From positions 310,001 to 374,000 of the forward strand of contig JANFAH010000033.1 of the NCBI GenBank assembly GCA_024663395.1: DNA of 64,000 bases, read 5' to 3'. A model generated the notes under the pieces. It saw nothing but the letters and a program-made list of their open reading frames with translations. It was not told the origin of the DNA and searched no databases. Below are positions 9,735 to 20,995 of the stretch, one piece after another. The position numbers were made by a program, and so were the translations under genes. Origin of the DNA: Pisolithus tinctorius (lineage: Eukaryota; Basidiomycota; Agaricomycetes; Boletales; Pisolithaceae). The stretch's first letter is position 1, and each line of letters starts with the position of its first letter.

Positions 9735-11800
9735 ACTTGGCATGGATCTTTGGGCTGAAGATCTGCAGCCTATCATTCAAAGTTGAACACTTGTCGACGA
9801 TCTTCAGCAATGGCAGTTCTTTCCAACTGTCATATCCATGACTCCCGGACTCGGACTCAGCCCAGTCCGGACCCCTAGCCCCTATCTCCGGTCAAGTCCG
9901 GTCCTGGTCCAGCCTAGAAAACCCAGTCCCGGCCCTAGATAACTCAACTCCGGCCTGCATAACTCAAGTCCAGTGTTTTACCCCTATCTCCGGTCCTTTT
10001 CGGCCTCTCGGCCTTGCGCTGCTCCACCCCGGTCCTCCCAGGTCTATGTCCGGGTCACCCGGACATAACTCCGGTCTGTTTCCCTTTGTTTGTACTATAT
10101 TTAGTCTAGCATGTTCATCAGACTTTGCTTACTGTACAATCCTGTGTCCGACCCCGGTAATGCCAGTCACCCGGACTTTGGCTATTAGCCTCTGCATAGC
10201 CACTGTGGCTATCCTCGTCTTGCTAATCATCTCACTAATAGCTTATTCACAAGTCCGGCTCTATGTTCTTTACTCCGGACCGGCCTCATGTATTTAACCC
10301 CTGTACATACTTCATAGCACCCCAGTCAGAATATCAACTTAGTATTACCCTCAACTCCGTACTACACCCCGAGACTACTCTATAGCTAAGGCCGAGCCTT
10401 AAGCTATCCCCGACCCCTGTCCCGGACCTCTCCCTGGCTTGCATAAGGGTACAGCACATAAGCTGAGACCAAGGGAGGTAGATCCAACCCCGGACCGGCT
10501 TCCCCTTGTGCGCACTCCAACACCGGTCGGTTTCCCACGCTACCGGCCTTGTTCCCGTGCTCCCGGTCTTAAGTCCGGTCCTCTGGACTTAGCCCCTAAC
10601 CTCCGGCCTCAACTCCGGTCCAACCGGACTTGGCCCCTGTCTCTCGGCCTTGACTTTGGCCACTCGGACTTCACCCCTGTCACCCAGTCTTGAAGCCTGG
10701 TCACCCAAGGGTAAACCTGTACTTCACACCAACATCCCTTTGTCATATGGTTGAATGGGCTACAGTGGTTCGGGACCCTACCTCTACAGATCGAAGACAG
10801 TTGCACTTGCTCGTTTACAAGATGTTGCCTATTCTGGAACCATATGGCGTCTTGTACCCAGTGTCTGTCCGCATCTATGGGTTCCTGGACAAGTTCTGCA
10901 TCGGAGATTTTGGCAATTGGAATGGGTTTGTCCGAAATATTCTTTGATTGCTGCAGAACTTAATTATCTACAGCGATTGTACAAAAGCTGCTTATGCTGT
11001 GCAAAGCATGTCTATTTGCAGTGCTGGAAACACCATTGCATGGTGGAATCAACTAGACTGCTTGAACCTTGCTGCAACCTTTGCCAGTCGCATTCTCAAA
11101 ATCCCATTGCCTTCGATTCAGTTCTGGCACTACCTACACATGCAAAGAAAGGTATTCACGAAGGTACTGCATACCCCTGCATGTCTTCATACCCTAAACA
11201 GCCATTCTCACTCTCCATCCTCAGCGATCACCTGAAATGCAACAATCTGAAACTTGGCAACCTGCCCCCGTGCATAACATTCAAGCTCAAAATGCACATG
11301 TACCTAAACTCCCAGACTACCCATGGGAATGGAACGGGCCTGTCGAGATCTTGGAAATGGGCAAAGATGGAAGAATCACTCCAATTCATGAAGTTCTCCT
11401 GTCCCGTGGGGACTTCGTCGAAGTCGATGCTGAATTCGATCTGGTCGTGGTTCGTATGCAGGCCAGCAAATCTCACTTACATGTTTTCTTAACTTGCAAG
11501 CAAATCTTGCAGCTCCAAGCAGCCCATACTGTGCAGGTTCATATCCATACTTGCTTTTTTCAGCACACTTCCATCCTTTCCAGCCAGTGGGTGCTTTGTC
11601 ACACACATCACTACCTATGGAAGTGAGATGCATGTGTACCAACAGGACTTCCCATGAACTTTCCCCTGTCCTACCTTCCAATTCTGGCATGGAGGAGCAA
11701 ATCCCTACTTCAATGCCACTGTGAGGTTGTCGTCATTCCACCACATCCATGCCAAGTACTTCCTTGATGTGACAGATGCATGTCACTATCCCTTCTAACT
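9735..11800 (+). pseudogene. Uncharacterised agaricomycete-type gene, split by solo LTR A1
   Basis: Coding remnants lie on both sides of the solo LTR (about 9735-9827 and 10729-11800) in several frames. Visible blocks: LQDVAYSGTIWRLVPSV near 10811, RLLEPCCNLCQSH near 11055, PDYPWEWNGPVEILEMG near 11310, GDFVEVDAEFDLVVVRMQAS near 11410, and GAFVTHITTYGSEMHVYQQ near 11590. From memory this pattern (DYPWxW...GDFVDV) resembles large hypothetical proteins common in mushroom genomes, but I cannot name a domain. Frame changes are frequent, so it is a pseudogene or a multi-exon gene in decay. It could be cargo next to the Helitron or a gene of another element. Confidence 0.5.
9828..10728 (+). repeat. 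Solo LTR, family A copy 1 (TSD CCAAC)
   Basis: 901 bp starting TGTCATATCCATG and ending TACTTCACA, flanked by perfect CCAAC repeats (9823-9827, 10729-10733). No internal Gypsy sequence adjoins it, so this is a solo LTR left by LTR-LTR recombination. Many CG dinucleotides remain, which suggests a younger copy. Other A copies: 15588-15802 (fragment), 23926-24846, 43099-43803. Confidence 0.93.
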
Positions 11801-12136
11801 TGTATTTGTTCTGCAGAACACTACTTTAGCCCTCGTTTTGGGTTTTCATTTTTTCATCTATCTCAGCTATGACATATAAAAGCTACATAAAATACATATT
11901 TCATTTCAATGTACTCCTGTACTTATTAACAAGGAATCAAATATGTCACTATCTCCTACAAGATATCCGTCTCCATTCACTGTCTTTGGTAGCCTGCCTC
12001 CTTTCTTTCCCCTATGATGTCACCATGCCCCCTAAGCTTTAAGTGGACATTACCACCTTCCCCAACGCTTTTCTAAATGTCACATGTGATCCCCCCTGCT
12101 AGACTTCTACACACTGTCATGTTGTCATCCTTTCCA

Positions 12137-12583
12137 ATGGCCCCCAAATGTGATGCCTCTCAATCTAAAGAAGCCTCGCCTCCGAAACACATGTGAACAA
12201 CTCCCTCCTCTTTGACAAACACAATGTCTACTGCAAATGACCTCACCACTCAACAAAAAGCACCACTGATGTCCAACATCTCGACAACCTCCAATCCAAC
12301 AGAAACCACCCCCTGTGACCTGCCATCCTGTAATGACCATGACCCATCTTCCACCCCTTCTACAGACACACTCCCTAGCACGAGCACGTCTGTTTCTACT
12401 GGTATCACTGCTGCCCCCCAATTACAAGAAGCTTCCACATCCCAACCAACAAACCCCCCCGACAACATTCTACACAAACCCACAATAATCCCCGGAACCA
12501 TCGGTGCTGTGGGTCCTCCTCCAGAGCCTTGTCTTTTCGATCCTGATCGCATATCCGCATGTCCCAAGCCACTACTAAAGTAA
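12137..12583 (+). pseudogene. Uncharacterised Ser/Thr/Pro-rich ORF
   Basis: From ATG at 12137 the frame is open to 12583 except for one TGA near 12194. It encodes a low-complexity Thr/Ser/Pro-rich segment ending PPPEPCLFDPDRIS. A GTAAGT...CAG follows at the end, so it may be the first exon of a gene continuing at about 12595. I do not recognise the protein. The opposite-strand frames here are shadows. Confidence 0.35.
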
Positions 12584-13008
12584 GTGTCTGCAGGTACCCA
12601 TTGCCTATACCAACTAACTGCACCCCCCCGTTCCACTCTCCAAGGCAAATTAAAATCCTCTCCACTTATTCTAACAGCGACGTGAATACATTTGGACTTG
12701 GATGCATCCCATCAAACGCAACATGGGGTACAACTGACCCCTACGAAGACCACAGTAAAATACTTTGCAATCCAAACACAAATGAACCTATCAACATCTG
12801 GATCGTTGGTCACATCACCAGCACATGGTTCATGAAAAATGGCACCCCAGACAACCAATGTTCTGTCAAAAGCCTTTCTGTATCTACGAAAATTGGACAA
12901 TACACAAACCGTCTGCTATTGGAATTCTCTGAACCCACCCTGCATATGCACTCTCCCATCTGTATCTTAAACCAATCCATGAAAACCTTCGTCCTCATCC
13001 CCAGCTAA
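12580..13008 (+). CDS. Uncharacterised ORF, possible continuation of the upstream gene
   Basis: Open for about 140 codons. Blocks YPLPIPTNC, DVNTFGLGCIP and HITSTWFMKNGTPD look like ordinary soluble protein rather than a retroelement. The start is uncertain because a splice from the ORF at 12137-12583 is possible. No domain recognised. It lies in a run of decayed coding sequence (12137-15217) whose members share TGA interruptions. Confidence 0.35.
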   Translation, partial: VSVCRYPLPIPTNCTPPFHSPRQIKILSTYSNSDVNTFGLGCIPSNATWGTTDPYEDHSKILCNPNTNEPINIWIVGHITSTWFMKNGTPDNQCSVKSLSVSTKIGQYTNRLLLEFSEPTLHMHSPICILNQSMKTFVLIPS

Positions 13009-13138
13009 AAATGAGTATGATCATGGGCTAATCCGTACTGTCTGTTGGCAGAGCCCCAGGAGTGGAGGAACTGTACATCCGAATTAAAATTTTCAACAGT
13101 CCTCTCTCACCACCCTACTAGCCTACCCTCTTTAGCTC

Positions 13139-13394
13139 CATTTACGATGCCTGGGATGTTCTGAAAAGCAAAAGCGCGATGGAAAAGCTTGACATCTCTC
13201 ACCTCGAGAAGCGATCCCTTGTCTTACTAGAAACACATTTCAATCGCTATTGTCAAAAGGATGAAAATGGCTGCTGGACTATAACTAGAGTGCAATTCAA
13301 ATTACAAGCTATCTACCTTCTTCACAATCCATGCCTTCCTGATCCAGAACAGAATATCGACAGTGGGGTAGAAATTACGGATCTCACGATCTAA
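13139..13394 (+). pseudogene. Uncharacterised coding fragment
   Basis: The frame reads FSSIYDAWDVLKSKSAMEKLD through HFNRYCQKDENG and YLLHNPCLPDPE to a TAA, with an upstream extension to about 13047 broken by TAG. Composition is protein-like and CpG is moderate. Not recognised. Probably the tail of the same decayed gene as 12580-13008 or of a separate cargo gene. Confidence 0.3.
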
Positions 13395-13518
13395 AACCAT
13401 CTGCGCCGTTTGCGTTCTTCCCTTGTCGTGCCCTGGCTATGGTGTCATCACCTGTACTCACTTATTCACTCTTAAACCATAATCCTATATATAGAACACT
13501 TCTATCCAAAATCATCCC

Positions 13519-13848
13519 TTGATTCTGTCCAGAGCAATGCCCTCCGTACTGGCCTTCTTCTTGTCCACAGCTGAAAACAGTGGACAATGTGTGGTATGTT
13601 TTCGGTGCCTCAACAATGACATCAAAATCCTACACCAAAACATCCTCTTCCCCAATGTCACATCCCCATACGAAAGCAATGTCTACGTCAACAATTTCCA
13701 CTTCTGTGTTCTTTTCAACCTCTATCGCCATCAATACAAGTGCTTGTGTACTACTTATTTGTTTGTGTGTCTCGACAACCATGCCCATCCCATCAACATC
13801 TGGCCAGAAAATGACATGGATGCCATACTCGACGCACTTATCTTGTAA
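13519..13848 (+). CDS. Small ORF, coding status doubtful
   Basis: Open for 109 codons with scattered cysteines (GQCVVCFRCLNND). A second overlapping plus-strand frame (13580-13882) is equally open, so coding is not established. No similarity recognised. The stretch 13850-14284 holds nothing else I can support. Confidence 0.18.
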   Translation: MILSRAMPSVLAFFLSTAENSGQCVVCFRCLNNDIKILHQNILFPNVTSPYESNVYVNNFHFCVLFNLYRHQYKCLCTTYLFVCLDNHAHPINIWPENDMDAILDALIL

Positions 13849-14284
13849 CTCCCTCCCTTTCTACACCCACGACAGCTCCTAACCCATCCCCAGATTAAAT
13901 AATATGTACCCTTGCCTCACGATGACCAGCCAAAGTTCTGTTCGTAATTGAAAAACATGACATTACATCATTGACAATCTCCCACCGATTAATAACAGAC
14001 TATGGTTCCGTTAATTGGACATTCACATACTATTTTAAACATCGCATCATAGACAATCGCCCCCTTAACATTGACAACCTCAGAATACTTAGCTTGTGTC
14101 CAACTTGCATCATAGACAGCCTTCCTATTCATTACAAACCTGAGCTCGACCAATAACATGGTGTGAAATTCCCTTTCCCCGTGTATCCCCCCCTTAATGG
14201 TCCAGCTCCCCCTAAGCCTCACCTAGACCGCAACTCCCTTCACTATAAAAATGCTTGTCAATGCAAACTTAAAGATAAGTTGAA

Positions 14285-15217
14285 ATGACATCGCCCAACC
14301 CCCCCGTCAGAGAATTTCCTCTCTTTGCTAACACCGACCTCCTACAACTCGTGCTTGAGCATTGTGACATGAAAGACCTCCTAACTTTCACTGCGACATC
14401 ATCCACAAATGCAGAGCATGTCCAGTGGTACTTAAAACACCAGCTCGATGCCACCTGCACCCCCTTCTTCCCATCCACTGAGCATCTCACCAACATTCTC
14501 TCAGCATGCGATGCTGTCATCTCTGGCTCTGCAGCTCTACGTATGGTACTCCCCACCAATGCTTGCAACTGGCAGTCATCAGACCTCAACATCTATGTTG
14601 CCCATTACAATCATGCCCAACTCTATACTCTTCTTGACAAACATCACTACAAGATTGTCCATAATGGAGAATTCAATGTTGAAAGCTACTCAACCTCCTC
14701 AATCTTCACCATCACAACCTTCGGCAATGGACAAAAATTCATTGATGTCATCATATCCAGAACCACATCCGCCCTCTCTCCAATCTTTCAATTCCACTCC
14801 ACCGCCATTATGAATCTCTTCTCTGCGGACTCCCTGTATTGCGTGTACCCCAGCTTAACCCTACATCACTGTGCCATGGTGAATACTGCAAGCCTGCGTC
14901 AATGCACCTTCTCTCCCAGCAACATCCAGGCGCTCCTCAAATATAAGTCACACGGTTTTTGATTCGTCTCCTGCGAAGAAACCAATCACCCGCCCTTCGC
15001 TTGCAGGACCCAAATCTGATCCCTAAATGATCGGGGTTGGCTATCCTTTGACTTCGCTACCATTCCCCATCATAATGCAAACCCCATTGCAACGTTTTAT
15101 CGCTTAGGCATCGTCGATGCCATTTGGACACTAGGAGGCCAAGTCTGTGGGTCAAATTCCCTATGTGTCACACCCATCCTCAACATCATTGAAGATTACT
15201 TGTATGTCCTTATCTAA
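14285..15217 (+). pseudogene. F-box-like / nucleotidyltransferase-like protein gene, two TGA breaks
   Basis: A 310-codon frame from ATG 14285 to TAA 15215-15217, broken only by TGA at 14960-14962 and 15017-15019. In both places the context (SHGF*FVSC, RTQI*SLNDRG) fits a former CGA Arg codon. The N-terminus (NTDLLQLVLEHCDMKDLLTF) resembles a short F-box helix pair. VISGSAALRMVLP near residue 78 followed by SDLNIYV resembles the GS...D-x-D core of nucleotidyltransferase-fold proteins. ALSPIFQFHSTAIMNLFSADS near 155 and the tail after the second stop (RGWLSFDFATI) are typical of a large agaricomycete family of hypothetical proteins, from memory. Role unknown. It is the best preserved non-transposon-like gene in the window. 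Confidence 0.55.
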
Positions 15218-15268
15218 CCATGCAGACAATGGCTCACAGTACAACAGTTACATTATCTACCACCCTAC

Positions 15269-15502
15269 CTAAACTAACCCGGGAGAACTTACATTATGGA
15301 ATTCCTGTATCACATGTTTCCTTCCCTGATAAAGCTTCCCATTCAAGTACACTTTTAACGATGACAATCCATTTACATTAACATAAAATGCTCCCACCCT
15401 GTAATAAAAAACTACATTGGTTTGGACATCACGTGCGTAATCCAAAGGCATCCAGGGGCGCCTGGAGGGCTTTGGTATGGTACTATAAATTTTCCATACC
15501 AT
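15269..15502 (-). CDS. Short ORF, possible exon
   Basis: 77 codons on the minus strand with protein-like blocks PSRRPWMPLDYA and GAFYVNVNGLSSLKVYLNG. No recognised domain and no splice sites I trust. It is flanked by the gene at 14285-15217 and by an LTR fragment from 15588. It may be an isolated exon remnant or chance. Confidence 0.2.
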   Translation of the reverse strand: MVWKIYSTIPKPSRRPWMPLDYARDVQTNVVFYYRVGAFYVNVNGLSSLKVYLNGKLYQGRKHVIQEFHNVSSPGLV

Positions 15503-15587
15503 TATTTTCCACCTCAGTCACTACTTCATGCACTGAGAAACTCATAACTTTGTTATTTGTTGCTTGTATATTGACCTCACTGGTGTC

Positions 15588-15802
15588 TGTTGAGTATGGG
15601 TTTACCCTCAGGTGACTGGGCTTCAAGTCTGGGTGTCAGGGACTAAGTCCAGTGGTCCAGAGTTAAGACCAGGAGATAGGGGCCAAGTCTGGAGGTCTGG
15701 AGTCAAGGCTGGGAGTGCAGGAACAAGACTAGTAGCATGGGAAACTGACTGGTCTCAGAGTGCACACAGGGGGAAGCCAGTCCAGGGTTGGATCTATGAG
15801 GG
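15588..15802 (-). repeat. LTR family A fragment
   Basis: Collinear with the start of the minus-oriented copy at 23926 (GAGTATGGGTTTACCCTC onward to CAGGGTTGGATCTA). Only about 215 bp of roughly 900 are present and CpG is nearly gone. The right edge joins Gypsy B gag directly. Confidence 0.75.
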
Positions 15803-16351
15803 AGATGATCAAGGATATCGACCACTTCTTTTCCCTTCAAATGGATGTGGAGTGGGCCAAAGCACAAATGTGCAGGATGGATGTGCCACGGTCAGGCCTG
15901 CTACAAAGAGTTCTATGCCAGGTTCAAGTCCCTAAAGGTACAGGGATGCATCACCAATGAAATGGCTGGCTTCCTGCTGGAAAGCATGGTCCACCCTGCC
16001 ATTGTAAAGGAAGCCCTAAGGAGGGGATGCAACCAGGGAAGTTATCTACAGATGACCATTGCCTTCTGTGAAGTGGCCTTGGCCAGAGATTGTTTCAAGC
16101 TCCTCTATGGACATTACCCTGATGAATCCACCCCCTGCTCCTCCTCTTCCTCTAGCTGTCCCTCCTACTCTCCCTGCTTCACTCCTACCAGAACTCAACC
16201 CAGTCATGGCACCCCCATGGAAATTGGTGCCACCCAGTTCCCTTCTTGCCCTGTCCCTGCCCACATCAAGTGCTTCAATTGTCAAGGCAACCACCACAAG
16301 CAAGACTGCCCTTGTGCCAAAGGCAAGGGTCATGTTGAACCCAACATATGA
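15803..16351 (+). pseudogene. Gypsy B gag
   Basis: Capsid remnant in two frames: MREMIKDIDHFFSLQMDVEWA first, then from about 15890 the frame with CYKEFYARFKSLKVQG and ITNEMAGFLLESMVHPAIV. A serine/proline linker follows, then a zinc knuckle CFNCQGNHHKQDC (CX2CX3HX4C as seen, one residue shorter than the usual CX2CX4HX4C) near 16271. The N-terminus is missing because the LTR A fragment replaces it. Confidence 0.75.
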
Positions 16352-16639
16352 GAGGTCACCCAAGAAGTGCAGGAGACTGCTCTTAGGCAGATGATGTTTG
16401 AAGAAATGCAGACCTTGTTCTATGACAAACAGATCAAAGAAATGAAGAGCCTGGGAAAAGAGTTTGGCCAGTAGAGGATTGGGTCTCCACTGGCTACATT
16501 TACAATAAGTTTTCTGTCTTAGGTGTTGATGATGTTTCTACTGAGCAGGATGTATTTATCTCAGAGACCACTGTACCATCTGAAGAGGCAACCCCAGTGG
16601 GAATGGCCACAGATGTAAAACTACCAGTGCTTAATTCCT

Positions 16640-19410
16640 CTTGCAATAAAAATTAAAAAATGCCAATCCAGTCAAAAAAGAAACCCTGAAAGTAAGGACT
16701 GTCAATCCAAATGTGGAGCTAGGGTTAGAAGTAGTGTTGGAGGGAAGAGAAAGAAAATGGGAGATAAAAGCACTGGTGGATTCCAGGGCAAACAATACTT
16801 TCCTGGATAAGAAATGGGTTGATGAAAATGATGTTCCCCTCATCAAACTAGGATGACCCATCTCTGTCCTAAATGTTGATAGAACCCCTAATGTTGCTGG
16901 GAATATTACACATGTCACCTCCCTTGTCATGAATTACCAGGGTCATTGAGAGTCTGTCTGGGCACAGGTTACCATGCTTGGAACTCATCCCCTCATCCTC
17001 AGGTACACCTGGTTCCAAAAACATAACCCTGAGGTGCACTGGGAGACTAAAAAGGTGAAGCTATTGCACTGCCCTTGGGAATGTCATGACCTTTCCCTGA
17101 AGACAAGAAAGGAGAGGTTGGCTGAAGAACAAGAGGCTCAGGACATGGAGTATCTCTACCCAAAGCTTTGTTTGACCAGGGTCAGAACAGGAACCACAGA
17201 AGAACTCATGCCAAAGGAATACCACAAGTATCTCAAGGTGTTCTTGAAGGAGGAGTCAGAAAGAATGCCTCTCTGAAAACCATGGAACCATGCCATTGAC
17301 CTGAAGGATACCTTCACCCCAAAGTGTGGACAGCTCATCCCCCTCTCTACTGAGGAACAAAAGGAGGTCTCAGACTTCCTCAAGGATCAGTTATGCAAAG
17401 GGTACATCCACCCCTCAAAGTCCCCACAGACCTCCACAGTGTTCTTTGTGCCAAGGAAAGATGGAAAGACACACATGGTACAGGATTACTGGTACCTCAA
17501 CAAGCATATGGTCAAGAATGCATACTCCCTCCCTCTCATCTCCCAACTCATTGATAAACTCAAGGGTTGTAAACTCTTCACCAAAATGGACCTTCAGTGG
17601 TGATACAATAATGTTCATGTCAAGGAAGGTGACAAGTGGAAAGCTGCCTTGGTCACTCATAAAGGAGCCTATAAACCTCTGGTCATGTACTTCAGTCTCT
17701 GCAACTCCCCCTCCACCTTCCAGAACATGATGAATGACAACTTTGGAGACATGGAGGATGTGCTGGTGGTTTATATTGATGATCTCATGATCTTCACTAG
17801 GACAGATGATGAAGCTGAACATGACAGAATTGTCCTTGAGGTTTTAAGGAGGTTGGAAGAAAATGACCTGTTCATCAAACTGGAGAAGTGCTTCTTCAAG
17901 CAGAAACAGGTGGAGTTCTTAGGCATGGTGGTAGGCACTGATGGGGTCAAAATGGATGAAAGTAAGGTCAAAGCCATAATGGAGTGGCTGACCCCAACAA
18001 AAGTTTGCTCAGTATGAGCCTTCCTGGGGTTAGCAAACTTCTACAGGAATTTCATCAAGGACTTCACCCAGATGGCTTGTCCCCTCAATGATCTGACCAG
18101 GAAGGATTAGCTTTGGACTTGGGGTCCCAGGGAACAACAGGCCTTTGATACCTTGAAACTCACATTCACAACTGCCCCCATCCTCACCTTTCCTGACCAA
18201 GATTGAGAGTTCTGTCTGGAAATGGATGTGTCAGATTTGCCACTGGTGCTGTTCTCTCCATGAAGTGTGAAGATGATCTTTGGTGACCTGTTGCCTATTA
18301 CTCCTATTCTATGTCACCTCCTGAATGTAAATACTAGGTCTTTGATAAAGAAATGCTTGCTATCATCAATGCCCTGGAAACTTGGTGTCATTACCTGGAG
18401 GCCACTCCTTACCAGTTTGAAATCTGGACCAGCACCAGGCATGATGGGCCCAGTATCTCTCTCATTTTGACTACAAGCTGGTATACAAACCTGGCCCATC
18501 CATGACCAAGGCCAATGTGCTGTCTCATCAGGAGGGTCATGAACAGGGGGTAAAAGCAGACAATCAGGGTGTCACCCTCCTCAACCCTTCAAGGGTTACT
18601 TCCACCCTGGTGCTAGGAGAAGATACAGACCTGGTCTTGGCCTTGAAGTCAGCCTCTTTGGTTACTCAACCAGAAGGCTCTGTCCTTTGAGAAGGTCTCC
18701 ATGTTTGCTTGGGGAGGGTCTATGTCCCTCCTGCCATTCATGTCCACTGTGTTGAGAAACACCATGATACTCCTGTAGCTGGCCATCTGGGTTGGAAAAA
18801 GACTCTGGAACTTGACTCTTGCAACTACATTTGGTCTGGAATGACTGTCTATGTAAAAGAGTATGTGGCCACATGCCATTGTTGTCAAATGGCCAAGAGC
18901 TCAAGGGTTCCCCCTGCTGGTAAACTCCTTCCAAACCCTGTTCCTGAGTACCCATGGGCAGATGTTTTGGTTGACTTCATGGAACTACCTGAGGCTCAGG
19001 GCTTTGATAATGCCATGGTGGTGGTTGATAGGTTCTCCAAGGAGGTGGTGTTTGCACCAACTACCAAAGATTTCTCCTCTCTTCAGACTGCAGAGCTCTT
19101 CCATGATCATGTGTGGATTCAACATGGTCTCCCCTCTTCTATTATCTCTGATTGGGGACCTCAGTTCACAAGTGCCTTCACTGAGAGCTCTGCAAAATGC
19201 TTGGGGTCAAGCCTAAGCTCTCCACTGCCTTCCACCCTCAGACTGATGGACAAACTGAATGCCTCAACCAGGACCTCCAGCAGTACCTTCATCTCTTTGT
19301 AAATGACAGACAGGACTCCTGGCCTTCTTGGCTAAAGGTGGCCCAGTTTTCATATAACAACAAGTGACAGGAGTCCACTGGGAAAATACCCTTTTTGGTT
19401 ACCTGCTCTT
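16640..19410 (+). pseudogene. Gypsy B pol (protease, RT, RNase H, integrase)
   Basis: Protease remnant ALVDSRANNTFLDKKW near 16770 (the catalytic DSG has become DSR). [13 protein letters not shown] and the catalytic VYIDDLMIF near 17770, with stops at about 17600 and 18015. RNase H from about 18110 to 18480 is in changed frames. Integrase: zinc-binding HHCC region near 18760-18890 (HLGWKKTLEL, CHCCQMAK), then core VDFMELPEAQGF and ISDWGPQFTS, where the usual SDRG Arg is Trp. It would copy and insert the element; this copy is dead. Confidence 0.82.
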
Positions 19411-20799
19411 ATGTCTGATCCCTGGTGGTCGGTAGATGACACTGGTTTCCTTCGCCTCGATGGAAGGATCTACGTGCTGGACTCAAATGACCTTTGCCTT
19501 AGGGTCTTGCGCCTCAAGCATGACCACCCCCTGTCTGGCCACTTCGGCCAAAATCGCACACTGGAGCTCATACAGTGTGAATATACCTGGCCCAGCCTCA
19601 GGACCTTCATCAAGGACTATGTCCAGTCTTGCACAGCCTGTGCTTGGGCTAAGGTTCCCCGCCATCGGCCTTACGGTCTCCTCAAGCAACTTCCGGTGCC
19701 GGAGAAACCATGGAACTCCATCTCTATGGATTTCATCGAGCAGCTTCTGGCCTCAACTGGCTTCATGGCCATCCTCGTCATAGTTGACTGGCTCTCCAAG
19801 CAGGCCATATTCATCCCAACCCATGACACTATCACAGCCCCAGAACTCACCAAGTTATTCCTACTCCATGTCTTTTCGAAGCACAGAGTGCCGGCCCATG
19901 TAACCTCAGACCAAGGCTTGGAGTTCATCTCTCATTTCTTCCGGTTGCTCGGCAAGGCTTTAGACATGCGCTTACACTTCACCTCGGGCTACCACCCCAA
20001 AGGTGATGGCCAGACCGAAAGGACCAACCAGACCCTAGAACAATACCTCTGAGTATACTGCAACTACCAGCAGGATAATTGGGCCGAACTACTACCTTTG
20101 GCCAAGTTCACTTACAACAACGCCCCTAGTGCTACTACCAGTGTTTCCCCTTTCTTCGCTAATAAGGGATACCACCCTAACATCTCGGTGTACCCGGAGC
20201 GCGACCTCACTTCTGCTCAGGCTCGTGACTATGCAGTCGACTTAGACTCACTGCATCAATACCTATGGGAAGAAATGACCCTAGCACAGCAGTGCTACCA
20301 AGGACCGGCCGATGCTAAATGCATGCCAGCTCCAGACTTCAAAGTCAGCGACCAAGTATATGTCAAAGCCAAGTACTTCTGGTCTACCCGGCCTTCCAAG
20401 AGGCTCTCAGAGAAAAACCTTGGGCCGTATCTGGTCATAGCTCAGGCCGGTACCCACTCGTTCACACTGCGCCTGCTGGACTCAATGCGCGCAGTACATC
20501 CGGTCTTCCACATCTCCCAACTCGAACCAGCCATCCCTAATACCATCCCGAACCGGACTCAACCACCACCCCCACCAGTCGAAGTTGATGGTGACCTAGA
20601 GTTCGAGGTAGCAGAGATCCTTGACTCTAAGGTCGACCGGCATCACCGGTGTTGGCTTCAGTACTTAGTCCGGTGGACCGGCTATGAGGGGACTGATGAA
20701 GAAACTACATGGGTACTTGCTACCGAACTTGATAATGCCTCTGAACTCGTGCAAGAGTTTCATTCCCGCTATCCTAATAAACCTGGCCCCTTCCAATGA
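19411..20799 (+). pseudogene. Gypsy C pol: integrase and chromodomain
   Basis: A single frame with one TGA at 20050-20052 (EQYL*VYCNYQ, former CGA). Integrase zinc-binding HPLSGHFGQNRTLEL ... CTACAWAK near 19525-19645. Catalytic core: SMDFIEQL (first Asp), TSDQGLEFIS (second Asp) and DGQTERTNQTLEQYL (Glu). A C-terminal GPY/F-like region (LGPYLVIAQAG) is followed by a chromodomain: EVAEILDSKVD, WLQYLVRWTGYEGTDEETTW near 20605-20715. The chromodomain would steer insertion to heterochromatin. RT and RNase H are lost by the B/C fusion. Confidence 0.9.
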
Positions 20800-20995
20800 G
20801 GACCAGCTTCGACTGGCCTCAGCCCTCAGTTTCTTTTCTGTTTTCTATCGGTATCTAGTTTTCTTTGATCTCTTACTTACTTTGTTTTCCCCTTCTTGTT
20901 TTTCTTGCTCTACTGTACAATGTCGGACACTGGACACCGGACACCAGATTCATGACATTGGCAGAAGGAAAAAACTACAAGCCTATGCTAAGGTA

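Larger units (their letters stand above)
15803..19410 (+). mobile_element. Gypsy element B, degenerate, truncated at both ends
   Basis: Plus-strand internal region of a Ty3/Gypsy element, without LTRs of its own. Order: gag with zinc knuckle, protease, RT, RNase H, integrase core. Many stops and frameshifts. It is closest in this window to element G (shared MEDVLVVYIDDLMIF). CpG has been almost completely replaced by TG/CA. It ends abruptly at about 19410 inside integrase, where element C begins. Confidence 0.85.

Noticed and set aside
12125..12665. Minus-strand open frames opposite the Ser/Thr-rich ORF
   Set aside because: Gly/Arg/Val-rich shadows of a Pro/Thr/Ser-rich plus frame; no motif.
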